Below are positions 24,191-34,731 of a DNA stretch of 64,000 nt, one piece after another. The notes beneath the pieces were generated by a model. It saw nothing but the letters and a program-made list of their open reading frames with translations, did not search any database and had not been told where the DNA came from. How positions within the stretch are numbered: position 1 is the stretch's first letter; the number at the start of each line of letters is the position of its first letter. The stretch spans positions 4,428,001-4,492,000 of the forward strand of contig JARFIW010001104.1 of assembly GCA_036346225.1 (NCBI GenBank), in the 5' to 3' direction. The stretch is from Platerodrilus igneus (taxonomy: Eukaryota > Arthropoda > Insecta > Coleoptera > Lycidae). The position numbers and the translations under genes are program-made.

Positions 24191-24984
24191 TCTGTATTAT
24201 TAATTATTTGAATTTTTTGTTTGTGGTTAAAAAACATTTCTTTAAACCAGCGACATGTTAGATCTTCTTCAATGATTAAAACAGATGTATTTTCGTAATG
24301 AGCGACTAAGATTATGATGCCTTTATTATTATGCAATGCATTTTTGGTATCGGATTTGTGGCCCCTGATTCTAATACGAAGTTATAGTTTGATTCTGCAT
24401 ATGTATTAACCATCGAAGCCTATACAAGGTGTGCCATAGATGACGTTCGCTTTTGTCTTTTATTTCTGGAGCAGAGTGCGGATTATTTTTTATAATAGTT
24501 GCTGATTTTAATGTTGTTCGTTAGACAGTTTAGCTTGTGATATTGAATTTTTATTCTTAGTAATGAACAGTGAGAATAAATTTCCAACATCGATTTAATA
24601 AATCAGCGGGGCATCCGTTATGTTTGAAATAAGTCATGAACAAAAAATGGTTCCTTTTGAGGGACTCTGCGTTACAAAGACGATGTATTTTTTAGACAAC
24701 AGACTTTTCATTGAATAGCTTTGTAGTCAATCTGTGACAGGATTTGAAATTTATAATTCTAATAGAAGCTGTGGGTTGTGATATCTGTAATAATATGGTC
24801 ACCGTGCATTATAAGTAGTAAATCTAATAATAGCACTTTTTGATCGGACTCGATTTCAATTCTAAACCAAATCTTCGTTGTACGATTTGAATGCGACATG
24901 TGTTATGTGTATTTTATTTTTTGGTAAACACGAAAGAAAATCGTCAACGTAGACTAGTTGAATAAGGATTAACAAATCTAGTTT
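24191..24984. other. Intronic stretch with no recognisable gene
   Basis: AT-rich sequence between retroelement fragments. It may include further Penelope-like sequence, but I see no convincing motif. Confidence 0.35.
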
Positions 24985-25600
24985 TTTTGTCATCCCACAT
25001 TCTACAATAAAAATATAAAAAAACTTTCAAACATTTTAAAAAACAACAACTATCCTACTCCTCTAATAACAAAATTACTATATACCTCTAAAGAACATAA
25101 AAACACAAACAACAGTACCAGAAATATAAACAAAAATAACACAAGTAGTAACAACAGTAAAAATTTAGAAATATATAAAACAATACCAAATATAGACAAT
25201 GAATTAACTCATAAGCTAATTAAAGTATTTAAAAATTATAATTTTAAGTATACAAAGAAAAATATTTTAACAGTCAGTCAACAATCTCTTTTTAAAATTA
25301 AAAGATAAAACACCCGAACTATTTCAAAAAAATATTGTGTACCAAATTAATTGTTTAGATTGTAATGGCCTGTAATGACAAACATGTCAATCCTTAAATC
25401 AACGTATAATTCAACACAGAAGTGACGAATAGTTAAACCAAATTCCTGTGCATTATCGAGTCATTCAAGTAATTTAGATCATGGAAGAGATTTCAAAAAT
25501 CCAAAAATTTTAGAATTAGAGAAAGATAAACAAAAAAAAACTATTTCTTGAAATGTATCACATTTTTATTGCAAAAGATAGTATAAATAAAAAACTTATA
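24985..25600 (+). pseudogene. Penelope-like element remnant (linker and GIY-YIG endonuclease)
   Basis: The plus strand carries IVYQINCLDCNG at about 25338-25373, the N-terminal Cys-containing part of the GIY-YIG domain. Next come a damaged GQT-like segment, a QRIIQHRSD-like stretch, and HGRDFKNPKILELEKDK (about 25482-25532), the conserved NPKILE region. The upstream sequence (TIPNIDNELTHKLIKVFKNY) fits the reverse-transcriptase to endonuclease linker. Deletions and stops make it non-functional. Confidence 0.65.
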
Positions 25601-25708
25601 TTAGTGGTTTGAGCTCGATTTACACATATTTACTTAATTTTACAACATAGCTACATACCTAATGTAATATTTGTTAATATGTTTAACGTTATAAATACAT
25701 AAAAACAT

Positions 25709-25721
25709 ACACACACACACA

Positions 25722-25764
<43 letters not shown>
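25709..25764. repeat. (AC)n microsatellite
   Basis: An AC dinucleotide array with one CGCG interruption. Confidence 0.95.
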
Positions 25765-25766
<2 letters not shown>

Positions 25767-25853
25767 TGATCAAGGATTAAATACATCCGAAAATTTAGGC
25801 ATTATAAAAGAGTTTTCTTTTTACCAGCTGACCTCAAACACATTAAACACATT

Positions 25854-25856
<3 letters not shown>

Positions 25857-25899
<43 letters not shown>

Positions 25900-25976
25900 T
25901 TATGTGGTGTAACGACCTTGCAAATTATAAAATAAAATATCTATAATAACAGGCTATTAGGTCTGCTGGTTAATAA

Positions 25977-26012
<36 letters not shown>
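25857..26012. repeat. Two (TA)n arrays
   Basis: TA runs at about 25857-25894 and 25979-26012 are separated by about 85 bp of AT-rich DNA. The second adjoins the family Y copy 3 element. Confidence 0.9.
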
Positions 26013-26014
<2 letters not shown>

Positions 26015-28077
26015 CCGTGTAACCTTATAAGAAATCGAGCCCCAACGTTGGGCCGTAATAAATTGCCGTGGAACTCTCAGGAAATCTCAGTAGATGCGAA
26101 AATTAATATTTATTTTCATTTTTACAAAATCGAAAATTGCACACAGTAGAAAAATTAAATAAAAAAATTAATCTCTTACCCAGATTCCTCTCTTCATCAC
26201 CTTAATTCTTCTTCAGTTCCCAGGCTATTTTAGTTGGGCCTCCTTTTGGATACCTAGATTCACTATTATACTCTGTATCGTTCACGCACATTCTCAATAA
26301 AACCACAAAATAATACAACCATGACAATATTTATTTACCACTATTTAGAAATAAAATTCAAGATTATCCACATTTCAGAGATCAAGTTACACCTCAATAA
26401 ATCCTATTTTTGTACTGTCCTGGATTGTAATTTAAAATATCAAACACATTGAATATACCCGGAGTAAATGGGCCCTAAATAATACCTTATTTTCTTTCTT
26501 TATTTATAATTTATTTTAAATTTGTATACTCTGGAGTATGGTAAGCTCATGATAACGCAGTTAATTATGAATAATGTATGCTTTTGTACTTCGCATACTC
26601 TTACAACAAACAAAAAAAACAAACCCATGTACTCGTAACAAAATTTAAATTCCTGATGGAACGTTAATAAGCTTTATATACACCTTTAGATTTCTATTTA
26701 AATACCATAATAAAGTTAGTTATACGTATTATTTTGAATACGCAAAATAATGCACAATACCTTCAAAATTCACTCTCACACGTCACACAATTTTCATAGT
26801 TTCATAGTTTATAACAACAACAATTTTAAAGCATTACCTGGAATTTCTTGAAGAACTCCACTCCGTTGACGATGCAGTAAAGTTGTTTCGCTCTGCTCTG
26901 CTGGCCGCTTCTAGCTAATTGTAGATGAACCCCATTTAAGTTGTGTTGTCTGCTCTGCCTTCACGGTGCATTCAAATCCAACTCCAAATTAATTACACTT
27001 CCTTCATACTTGCGTACTTCAGTTTAATTTAATTTAAATTTACGTTACTTCACGTCACTTCACGAGCTTGTTTAAGATAAATGTTGCACCTCAAATTAAA
27101 ATTTAGACTCGCCACTATTCACGTATAAAATTATGAGGCCAGCACTGTACTATTTAATTTAAAATAATTTTATATACTTAAAAGCTTGTTCGTAATCTGA
27201 AGCGATGAAAGTACTAAGAGAACGAAGTTAAAAGAGAGAGCGATGCTAAATCTTTTAGAGTATTTATATAATTCCAATGTAACCTCGCCATACCCTCCTA
27301 ACGCGAAATCCTTTATTTAAAATAATACTTCTTAAAATTTTAGTTCAACCGTTTTCGAAATCTTCGAAATTTAGTGCGTTGTTACGATATTTTCCGAAAA
27401 ACCCGACTTCAAATATCCCTGTGTTTGTCTGTTCTAGAACTAACTATATCAACCAATAGTACATCCATTGACGTCTTAAAAATTCCGCCTATATTAACCC
27501 TGTCCCTTTCTTATGCATATTATATGTTTCCTTCTAACCTTGTTTGAGTGGTAGAGAATCGATATTACTGTCCGCGTTCTTTTTACTCCATGTGGACTTA
27601 TGTACGTGCTTTTTGACTGTCGTTTAACCAATATTCTTTGAAACTTGCTTGCTATCTATAAAAATAAGGGGAACCTGACATTTCGAAAACATGCAGGTGT
27701 TCAATTAACCGAGGTTTTAACACAACATTTCTAAGAGTTGGCTTTTCAAGGTATTTTATATTCAACGACTGTTTTATGTGTTAGCAAAGCGTTTCACCTT
27801 GGTATTATCGATTTTTCATGCTTTTATGCGTATTATACGTAATTATTCGTTCAATTAAACTCCATTAATTTAATAATAAATTGCATTGGCTTCTAAAATT
27901 TATTTTCGTTACGAACCTAACTAAATTTTATGCCTTAATTGTAAAATTATGGTAATACGTGTTACTTTAAAATGAACTAAATGAAATAAATTTCGCACGT
28001 AAATTCTGGTTGTTTCCTCCACACAGGGTGTTTGAAATTACCTTGTTTATAGTTAAATTTAACCTTTTAAAACCACT

Positions 28078-28080
<3 letters not shown>
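26013..28080 (-). mobile_element. LTR of Gypsy-like family Y, copy 3, with primer-site module
   Basis: On the minus strand it begins at 28080 with TGTAGTGGTTTTAAAAGG, identical to copy 1. It has a TATA box near 27255 (TATATAAATACT), an exon-like block ending AAATTCCAG|GTAATG near 26838, another ending TCTGG|GTAAGAG near 26177, and the end TTCCACGGCAA near 26060. Beyond that lies TTTATTACGGCCCAACGTTG followed by GGGCTCGA, a primer-binding-site-like module, and then a second TTACACGGCAA directly against (TA)n. It lies in the gene 1 intron in antisense orientation. Confidence 0.65.

Positions 28081-28114
<34 letters not shown>
28081..28114. repeat. (TA)n microsatellite
   Basis: A TA run adjoins the first base of the family Y copy 3 LTR. 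Confidence 0.95.
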
Positions 28115-28116
<2 letters not shown>

Positions 28117-28515
28117 CTCTATCATTATTAGTCATGCTGTATCTCCGTATATATCTTAGTTTGTTTGGTCCCATTATGGGCGTTTGTGTTTTATTATCAG
28201 ACACTAGGCATTTAGCACAAATCAAAGTGAAGTTAGATAATAACTTTTATGTATATGTGGTCTAAGTAAACATTTACCTCCATTTGTAAGTAATATTTCT
28301 ATTGGTGCAGACCAGATAAAAGATAGAAGCAAAACTTTTAAGAATGTTAGAAATGCAAGTAATAGTAAACGCACGTCTTGACTATGTTAGTCCGCATTTA
28401 TGCAAGTATCACTAGGTTCATTCTTATAACGTCCTTGGCTTTATCATATATATATATATATAATATAGATATTATATTATATAGAGTTAATACTTATAGA
28501 TATTTTTAATTTCAG

Positions 28516-30585
28516 GTGTTGCTGACATGCTTAGTACTGGAGTTGTCCTCAGTTCATACTAGAGAGCTAGAGCATCTGTTAGGACATCACCACGAATTAC
28601 ACGGAGATGGACCATGGCATTCACATGTAGATGAGCATCTACACGACTTAGGACACCATAAGGACCACGCTATTCATGAAGTAGAGCACCACGCACAGCA
28701 TAAGTTGCATGAAATAGAACAGCACAAACAACTAGAAAAGAAACATCTTTTGGACCATGAGCTCGCCGTTAAGCATGATATTCAAAACAAATACATTCTT
28801 AATGGGAATCTAGCTTTAAAGCATGATGTTGAACATAAATGGCATGAACTAGATAAGCATCAACATGATGTGCAACATCACGCAGGAGTTGCTCTTCATG
28901 ATTTGGATCGATTAAAACATGAATTAGAACTAAAACAACATAACTTAGAACTTCACACAGATCATAAAATACACGATTTAGAGAAACAAAAACAAGTGTT
29001 GGGATTAAAAAAACATGAATTGGAAAAGCATATTGGTCATCAGCTGCATGATTTGGATCACCATAAACACGCTGAACATGACCATATCAAACAACACGAG
29101 CATGACGTACAACATCATGTACATCACGCCCTGCATGATATAGAACACCAAAAGCACCAGCTACAGCACAAGCATCACGCGGATCAACATCATACACACG
29201 TATTGCACGATCATCTTCACCACGACTTAGACAATCATAAACACATTCTCGATCAGGATCGTTTATACAAATATCATTCAGATCATAAACCTCATTCCCC
29301 TATTGTACCAATTGTACCAGGTAAAAAATTGGGATTGGGTTTGGGAGGCCTAAGACAACCTAGTATGGCTTCTTTCTCTGGCGTTAACGGACAATCTGGT
29401 ATTCTATCTTCTGGAGTAGGACAATCTGGCATTGGTACTCAATCCGGTATTGGACAATCTGACTTTTCTTTAACGGGAATTGGACAATCTGGCATCGGTT
29501 CTCAATCTGGTATTGGACAATCTGATCTTTCTTCATCGGGAATAGGACAGTCTGACATTGGTTCTTCATCCAGTATAGCTCAATCTAGCATTCCTACTTC
29601 AACCGGATTAGATCAATCTGATATTGACCAGTCTGGTCTTACTTCACAAACAGGAATTTCATCTGGTTTAGACCAATCTAGTATAAATTCGCAAGGCGTT
29701 GGAGGGGGGCTCGGTGGGCAGGGCATGACTGGTCAAGGAGTTGATGCTCAAGGAGGACTTGGTGGACAAGGACTTGGAGGGCAAGGGCTTGGGGGACAAG
29801 GACTTGGAGGGCAAGGTGTTGGTGGACAAGACCTCAGTGGACAAGGAATTGGTGGGCAAGGAATCGGCGGACAAGGACTTGGTGGACAAGGTGTCGGTGG
29901 ACAAGAACTCCTCGGACAAGGAATTGGTGGACAAGGAGTCGGTGGACAAGGACTTGGTGGGAAACCTTTTGGTGGGCAAGGCTTAGTTAAACAGGGATTT
30001 GGTAAACAAGGGTTTGGTAGAAAAGGGTTTGGTGGACAAGGATTTGGTAGACAAAGGCTAGGTGGACAAGGTATTGGTGGTCAAGGACTGATTGGACAAG
30101 GACCTAGTGGGTCAGAAGATATTTCTGGTATTGGTGGACAAGGGCTTGGTGGACAAGGGCTTAATGGACAAGGGTTTAATGGACAAGGGCTTAATGGACA
30201 AGGGCTTAATGGACAAGGGCTTAATGGACAAGGGCTTAATGGACAAGGGCTTAATAGACAAGGGTTTAATGGACAAGGGTTTAATGGACAAGGGCTTAAT
30301 GGACAAGGGTTTAATGGACAGGGGCTTAATGGACAAGGGTTTAATGGACAAGGACTTAATGGACAAGGACTTAATGGACAAGGTTTTGCTAGTGACGGAA
30401 TGACTGGAGGACCTAGTGGGCCAGGAGGTACTTCAGACGCTAATTTGTTTGCGTCACAAGCGGGTGTACCACTTTCTGAATTATCTGGTGGTTCAGGAAT
30501 TTCACAAATGTCACTTAGCTCTCGACAATCAGGCGCAACTCTTTCACAAACATCTAGAGGATTTAGATCAGGTTCTTTAAATTGA
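28516..30585 (+). CDS. Gene 1, exon 2: secreted His-rich / Gly-Gln-repeat protein
   Basis: This exon follows a TTTAATTTCAG acceptor and joins in phase 0 to the 9-codon exon at 13945, giving a 698-residue precursor. Residues 1-24 form a signal peptide. Residues about 25-269 are extremely His-rich and charged, with repeats of about 25 residues (HDLD/HDLE..KHELE..H) that should form helices or coiled coil. Residues about 270-300 are a Pro/Gly linker (PIVPIVPGKK). Residues about 301-404 are GIGQSGIGS-type repeats. Residues about 404-634 are GQG-x-G/N pentapeptides, becoming nearly uniform GQGLN. The C-terminus (about 635-698) has SQAG..LSELSGGSG, shared with gene 2. I do not recognise a named family. 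The composition suggests an extracellular structural, adhesive or metal-binding material; this is inference. There are no frame breaks. Confidence 0.88.
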   Translation: MLLTCLVLELSSVHTRELEHLLGHHHELHGDGPWHSHVDEHLHDLGHHKDHAIHEVEHHAQHKLHEIEQHKQLEKKHLLDHELAVKHDIQNKYILNGNLALKHDVEHKWHELDKHQHDVQHHAGVALHDLDRLKHELELKQHNLELHTDHKIHDLEKQKQVLGLKKHELEKHIGHQLHDLDHHKHAEHDHIKQHEHDVQHHVHHALHDIEHQKHQLQHKHHADQHHTHVLHDHLHHDLDNHKHILDQDRLYKYHSDHKPHSPIVPIVPGKKLGLGLGGLRQPSMASFSGVNGQSGILSSGVGQSGIGTQSGIGQSDFSLTGIGQSGIGSQSGIGQSDLSSSGIGQSDIGSSSSIAQSSIPTSTGLDQSDIDQSGLTSQTGISSGLDQSSINSQGVGGGLGGQGMTGQGVDAQGGLGGQGLGGQGLGGQGLGGQGVGGQDLSGQGIGGQGIGGQGLGGQGVGGQELLGQGIGGQGVGGQGLGGKPFGGQGLVKQGFGKQGFGRKGFGGQGFGRQRLGGQGIGGQGLIGQGPSGSEDISGIGGQGLGGQGLNGQGFNGQGLNGQGLNGQGLNGQGLNGQGLNRQGFNGQGFNGQGLNGQGFNGQGLNGQGFNGQGLNGQGLNGQGFASDGMTGGPSGPGGTSDANLFASQAGVPLSELSGGSGISQMSLSSRQSGATLSQTSRGFRSGSLN
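30148..30385 (+). repeat. 15-bp coding minisatellite in gene 1 (GQGLN)
   Basis: About 15 near-identical copies of GGACAAGGGCTTAAT encode Gly-Gln-Gly-Leu/Phe-Asn. Variants are CTT/TTT (Leu/Phe), GGA/AGA and GGG/GGA. Because 15 is a multiple of 3, all other frames also stay open, which explains the long antisense frames here. Confidence 0.9.
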
Positions 30586-30711
30586 TAATAGTTTTTAAGT
30601 CTGACTAACGCCGTTACCAAATTCAGAATCTTTAGATTTTGATTTTTAGTGAGTATTGTTTTTTTTATTGTATTACTATTTTGAAAGTATGTCATAAATC
30701 TGTAAGTCCAA

Positions 30712-30723
30712 ATAAAAATAAAG
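30712..30723 (+). terminator. Polyadenylation signals of gene 1
   Basis: Two AATAAA hexamers (30712 and 30718) lie about 130 bp after the TGA stop. Confidence 0.75.
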
Positions 30724-31149
30724 ATTTTTATAGTATTTTAGTTTTTTGTGATGTTCTTATTTTTCTTATAGTTGTATAAATTGAATGCCGTGATTTAAAA
30801 CTTAGGCTTCTGCAAGCCTTTTAAATTTTCATTAAGAAAGTTATTTGTCACATTACTTTCGATTGGTTTTTACAACTTGTGACTATAGTAAACGCATTTT
30901 ATTGATACACAAGCAAATTATATATTATTTTATTTATTTATTTAAATCTTCGACAGGTTTAAAACCCAATTACCGTAGAAAAAGCTAATACAATTTGCAA
31001 TGACAAATTAACATTAAAAGCTGATACCAAATCAGCATTATAAACCAGATAAACCTATTGTAATACAAATTGTTCACAAATGTTGTCAAACATTAAATAT
31101 TCTTAGTTTTAAATTATCATGGTTGATATCACAGTAGTAGCACACTAAG
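30724..31149. other. No recognisable gene
   Basis: AT-rich 3' flank of gene 1 with no recognised element. Confidence 0.45.
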
Positions 31150-31580
31150 TTACAGAGAGAACACGTAGGTAATCTTGTCAGTAGATTTGTTCTTGGCATT
31201 GTTAAGCTACAAATCTGTTGATGTCGGGTACTTTGCCCTAGAACATAAAAGAGTAAAGTTGATAAGAGCTACACAATCAATCTGGTTATGTATCAACTTA
31301 TACAGGAATGTTATGCCTATCACCCCCCCTTCGCGTCTCAGGCGACAAGAAGTTATATCTTTGCAATAGCAAAGTCTGACTGTAGCCTCTTTCTGGGTAA
31401 TGCGTCTCAGTTTTAAAAAAGATGTATTTGAGAAATTTACGCTGCACAGACTCTCTATTGCGAAAACCACACAAAGCAGCAGTATTTCAGCTCAAGACAA
31501 ACCAATGTTTGGTAATATAATATTAAGCTTTGCAGCTTTCGTAATATAATCGCTAAGACTTTTAGAGCTGGGTTAACGTT
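31150..31580 (-). pseudogene. Jockey-like non-LTR reverse transcriptase C-terminal remnant
   Basis: On the minus strand the sequence reads ESVQRKFLKYIFFK..YPERGY..LLLQRYNFLSPETRR, then, after a frameshift near the G run at 31325, GITFLYKLIHNQIDC. This is the order VQRKFLRY - YPxRGY - LxSLExRR - FLYKLLNxxIDC typical of the region after the reverse transcriptase in Jockey/CR1-type elements. Upstream LKYCCFVWFS fits the LEYCSxVW motif. Confidence 0.65.
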
Positions 31581-31629
31581 TTTATACATGTGATCTCTAA
31601 AAGACTGTGGTACGTGGGACACTATTTAT

Positions 31630-31960
31630 GTATTGAGAATAGAAAGAATAAACAAATGAATGTGATGAAAAATACTTTTACTGCTTTTCAAAATAATCGC
31701 CTTGAAGATCTATACACTTTTGCATGCGATTGAACCACCTTTCAAAGCACTTTGTCCAGTCAGAATATGGTAGCTACATGAGTTTTGAAGGCCTCAAGCG
31801 CTTCTTCAGGCGATGAAATTTGTTGTCCACGCAGTTGAAGGGTGTCGGGAGAAAAGCATGAATGTCCCGGGCACCTGATTTGGAGCAAAACGATATTTTC
31901 ATTATAAACACTGGTAACTTCACAAAAAATTGTGCTAGAAAAGCAACTCATGTTTTTCGG
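31630..31960 (-). pseudogene. Probable transposase C-terminal fragment
   Basis: Minus-strand frames read ISSPEEALEAFKTHVATIF and then, after a frameshift, WFNRMQKCIDLQGDYFEKQ before a stop. WxxRxxKCIxLxGDYFEK is a typical C-terminus of mariner/Tc1-type transposases, though the exact family is uncertain. Only the last 100 or so residues remain. Confidence 0.5.
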
Positions 31961-32164
31961 AATACAGAAATTAATTAAAAAGCAGTATTTAGATATACTT
32001 TACATAAATGAAACACATTTATTTGTTAATAATGAATAAAATAAACAAAGGTGCATTTTTATCGGAAGCAAATAATGGATGCTCCATCTTCTCGTTTTTT
32101 GTAATCTGAGAACGAAGTAAACAGATGTATTACAACTAGAAAATTGTTAATAAATTTATCGTTT

Positions 32165-32474
32165 TCTTACTTTTAGGTATACTACTTTTTCTTCTTCTTT
32201 AATTTCTGACCTTGATTTCCTATGCCTGTGGCCATTTTTTCTGATTTTCGTTTCAGGACCGCAGACCTATTTTTCTTGAATGATGGTCCCGGTTATGGAT
32301 GATCTGGGTCTTCTATGTCTTGAATTCCCTTGTTTTGATTCTTTTTATTTTTGTTGTTTTTCTTTTTTATAAAGGGGATGGAATCGTACAAGTCCTTTGC
32401 TTCTTGAGATTCACAAAACTTTGACAAAAATGCTATGTCGCGATATTTTTCCTCACTAATTGGAATTAAGTCGA
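32165..32474 (-). pseudogene. Fragment of an unknown transposon-type protein
   Basis: A minus-strand frame reads IPISEEKYRDIAFLSKF..YDSIPFIKKK and a Lys-rich tail ending at about 32190, with one internal stop. The layout resembles the C-terminus of a transposon-encoded protein, but I cannot name the family. The fragment is cut at 32475 by the family X LTR. Confidence 0.35.
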
Positions 32475-34668
32475 AGTTAAGAATTTCAAGGAACAGAAGT
32501 GCTATAGATACACAATTCCTATAAAAGTTTTATACGTTGACGATATAGTTCTAGGTAAAATTTGTTAACTGAACACAAGGCTAAAAGCAATGGTCGTCTA
32601 CTTATTGAAAACAGATCGATAAAATCAGGCGAGAGACGATATTTAGCATGGAATAGAAACATATGGAAGATATCAGATGGATAAGTGGTAATGACTTTCA
32701 AACGTCTGTAAGTCGAGTATATTTTAAAAGCTAATAAGCGGGACGAAGATGCAACATGTTTACAGAAGATATCGATTTTTCAAGGCGCACATAAAAAAAA
32801 GGAGGAACAACTTTAAACAAATGATAATAGATGGACTATAATAAAGATAGAAAACATAGGGTAGACAAAGATACCAGAAATGTAGAAATAACGTAAACAA
32901 TTTAGGTAGGTATGAAGACAAGGCTAGAGGATGTTATTATGAAAGCAGAAGTGCAATAATAGTATGTACGCGCACATGGAAGTCGTAATTGTAGTTGTTT
33001 GGGGGTAACTGGAGAGCAAGGATTTCAAAGAAAATTAAAACGGTTGGCAAGTTTAAGGAGTTTTTCACAGCAAAGCAGTGTTTGCGCATAAAATTTCCAA
33101 GTTTTCGAAGACGGTTGTATTTTCGTGCACGTTTATTTTTGGAATTGAGTAGTCGTTGAAAAGTTTTCGAAGAATGTTTAGGAAGGATACGTGCTACTTG
33201 AGAGGGGTTGTGCTTATATAAACGTGGTTGGAGGTGGCATTGGTTCTCTCTTAGTTTTTGATTCTACTTATGATACTCATCCTAGTTTCAAACTACGCAA
33301 CTAGTGACGTCCGAAATTAATTTTACATGTGCTTTAAATGCACAAGCTGCTGCAATTTTTATAAACGGAGTGAAATCATTTTTACTAATTGAAGCAGGAT
33401 GACCTGTAAGTAGAAAATTATTTGCAAATTGAATGAGTCTGCTTGTTGCACATTGAGTTTAAGAAGAGATTATGTATGAATCTGTAGCAGCAGTCTTGAG
33501 CGATTTTTGAGTATGGTGATTTGGATGCCCATCGGGTTTGAGATTTAATTGCTGTTTCCAATGGAAGGCAGCAATGTGGAGTTATCCTGATACGTGCAGT
33601 CGATAGGGGAAAGCATCTTTAGAGGTGGTGATCTGAACGAAAAAAAAACTCTCCAGGTAATGAATTTTTTTTAACTGTTGTGCTGGTGCTTATTTGTTGA
33701 AACTATTAGTGATTTTGAGTTTTATTTGGTGATGAATTTATGAACCGAAAATTAATTTATTTACCTTTGCAAAGGACATATTTGAAATCAGAAGGGGTAA
33801 ATACATGTATATAATAATTATGAATATTTCACAGATAAAGGTAAAGGAAACGGGTCATTTGTAAAAAAAATTTTGTGCTAAAATTTTACACGCAAATATA
33901 AAAAGGTTTATACTAAGCTTACAATAGACCAGGGGAAAAAAAGTAAGGTTCTGGGATAGGCTCATCTACTTTATAATAACCCAATGAAATGTAGACAAGC
34001 AATAAATCGTTAGTGTATGTGGTTGATGATTTTTACTATCGAATACGAGCATAAAATATTTAAGGTGGAACAAATTTGTAAATATTGAGATTGTGTGAAT
34101 TTAGTATTAATCTGTCCGAATAAAAGGGTTTTGTTGATCGAATTATTTTTTTAGTTAATTTTTCTAATTTGAAAGGTAGTTATGGATAGTAGGGCAGATG
34201 AGCAGCCGCAGTGAGTATCCCTGAAAAAGCAGTGCGCAGAGCTAGCTGTGTGGTGTCATTTTTGAGAGCATCTTCAGAGGGTACTCAACTAGAACATCTC
34301 ATAATCCAAAGCTTGGACTCAAAATTTATTTAGGTGTTAATTAGTGGAGTGTTTTATACAGGTAATTTTAATAATCTATAGGAACACTGTGGCACGATTT
34401 AAATAAAATTAAATAAAAACCCTTAACCACAAAAAGGTAATTTTACAGTAATTAATACTGACCCAAGCTAGGAGCATACAAGGAGGCAAGCTTTGCAACA
34501 ATTATGGCACCCAATTTTTGGGACACAAAGTAATCGACTTGGTTCCCAAGAAGACCACAACAGTTATGATCGACCCAACATTGGTTCACTAATAGAGGTA
34601 ATCCTCGCAACATTTATAACGCCCAATTTGAGGGGCTTGATTTTATACAGGTATAAAGCTTTGCAACA
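32475..34668 (+). mobile_element. 5' LTR of Gypsy-like family X element
   Basis: About 2.19 kb is repeated almost exactly at 39139-41257 in the same orientation, with gag- and pol-like sequence between. Both copies start AGTTAAGAATTTCAAGG and end TGCAACA. A TATA box (33215-33222) precedes GGTTCTCTCTTAG, and donor-like sites (CCT|GTAAGT about 33408, CCAG|GTAATG about 33656) follow. This copy has about 80 bp near 34361-34445 that the 3' copy lacks, between repeated GGTAATTTT sequences. The short minus-strand frames have no known motif. Confidence 0.75.
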
Positions 34669-34705
34669 TTTATGGCGACCCAAACGTGAGGGGCTCGAAT
34701 TTCAA
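34490..34705 (+). repeat. Tandem primer-binding-site-like modules, family X
   Basis: Related modules recur about every 60 bp: ACAATTATGGCACCCAATTT, GATCGACCCAACATTGG, ACATTTATAACGCCCAATTT, and ACATTTATGGCGACCCAAAC followed by GTGAGGGGCTCGAA. The last, directly after the LTR end, looks like the working primer-binding site. The first three are inside the LTR and recur at 41090-41235. Confidence 0.55.
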
Positions 34706-34731
34706 ATAAAATTAAAATTTTATTTTATAAA

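Larger units (their letters stand above)
13972..28515 (+). other. Gene 1 intron 1 (14.5 kb, filled with mobile elements)
   Basis: The donor is GTAAGT at 13972 and the acceptor TTTAATTTCAG ends at 28515. The matching intron in gene 2 is 802 bp. The extra length is accounted for largely by RTE-like composites, a hAT element, Penelope-like pieces, a SINE-like insertion and a family Y LTR. Stretches with nothing recognised are 14360-15340, 24191-24980 and 28115-28440. Confidence 0.75.

Noticed and set aside
30081..30695. 204-codon minus-strand Pro/Cys-rich frame and other long frames over gene 1
   Set aside because: A 15-bp repeat keeps all frames open; the plus-strand frame has the splice site, signal peptide, paralog and polyadenylation signal.
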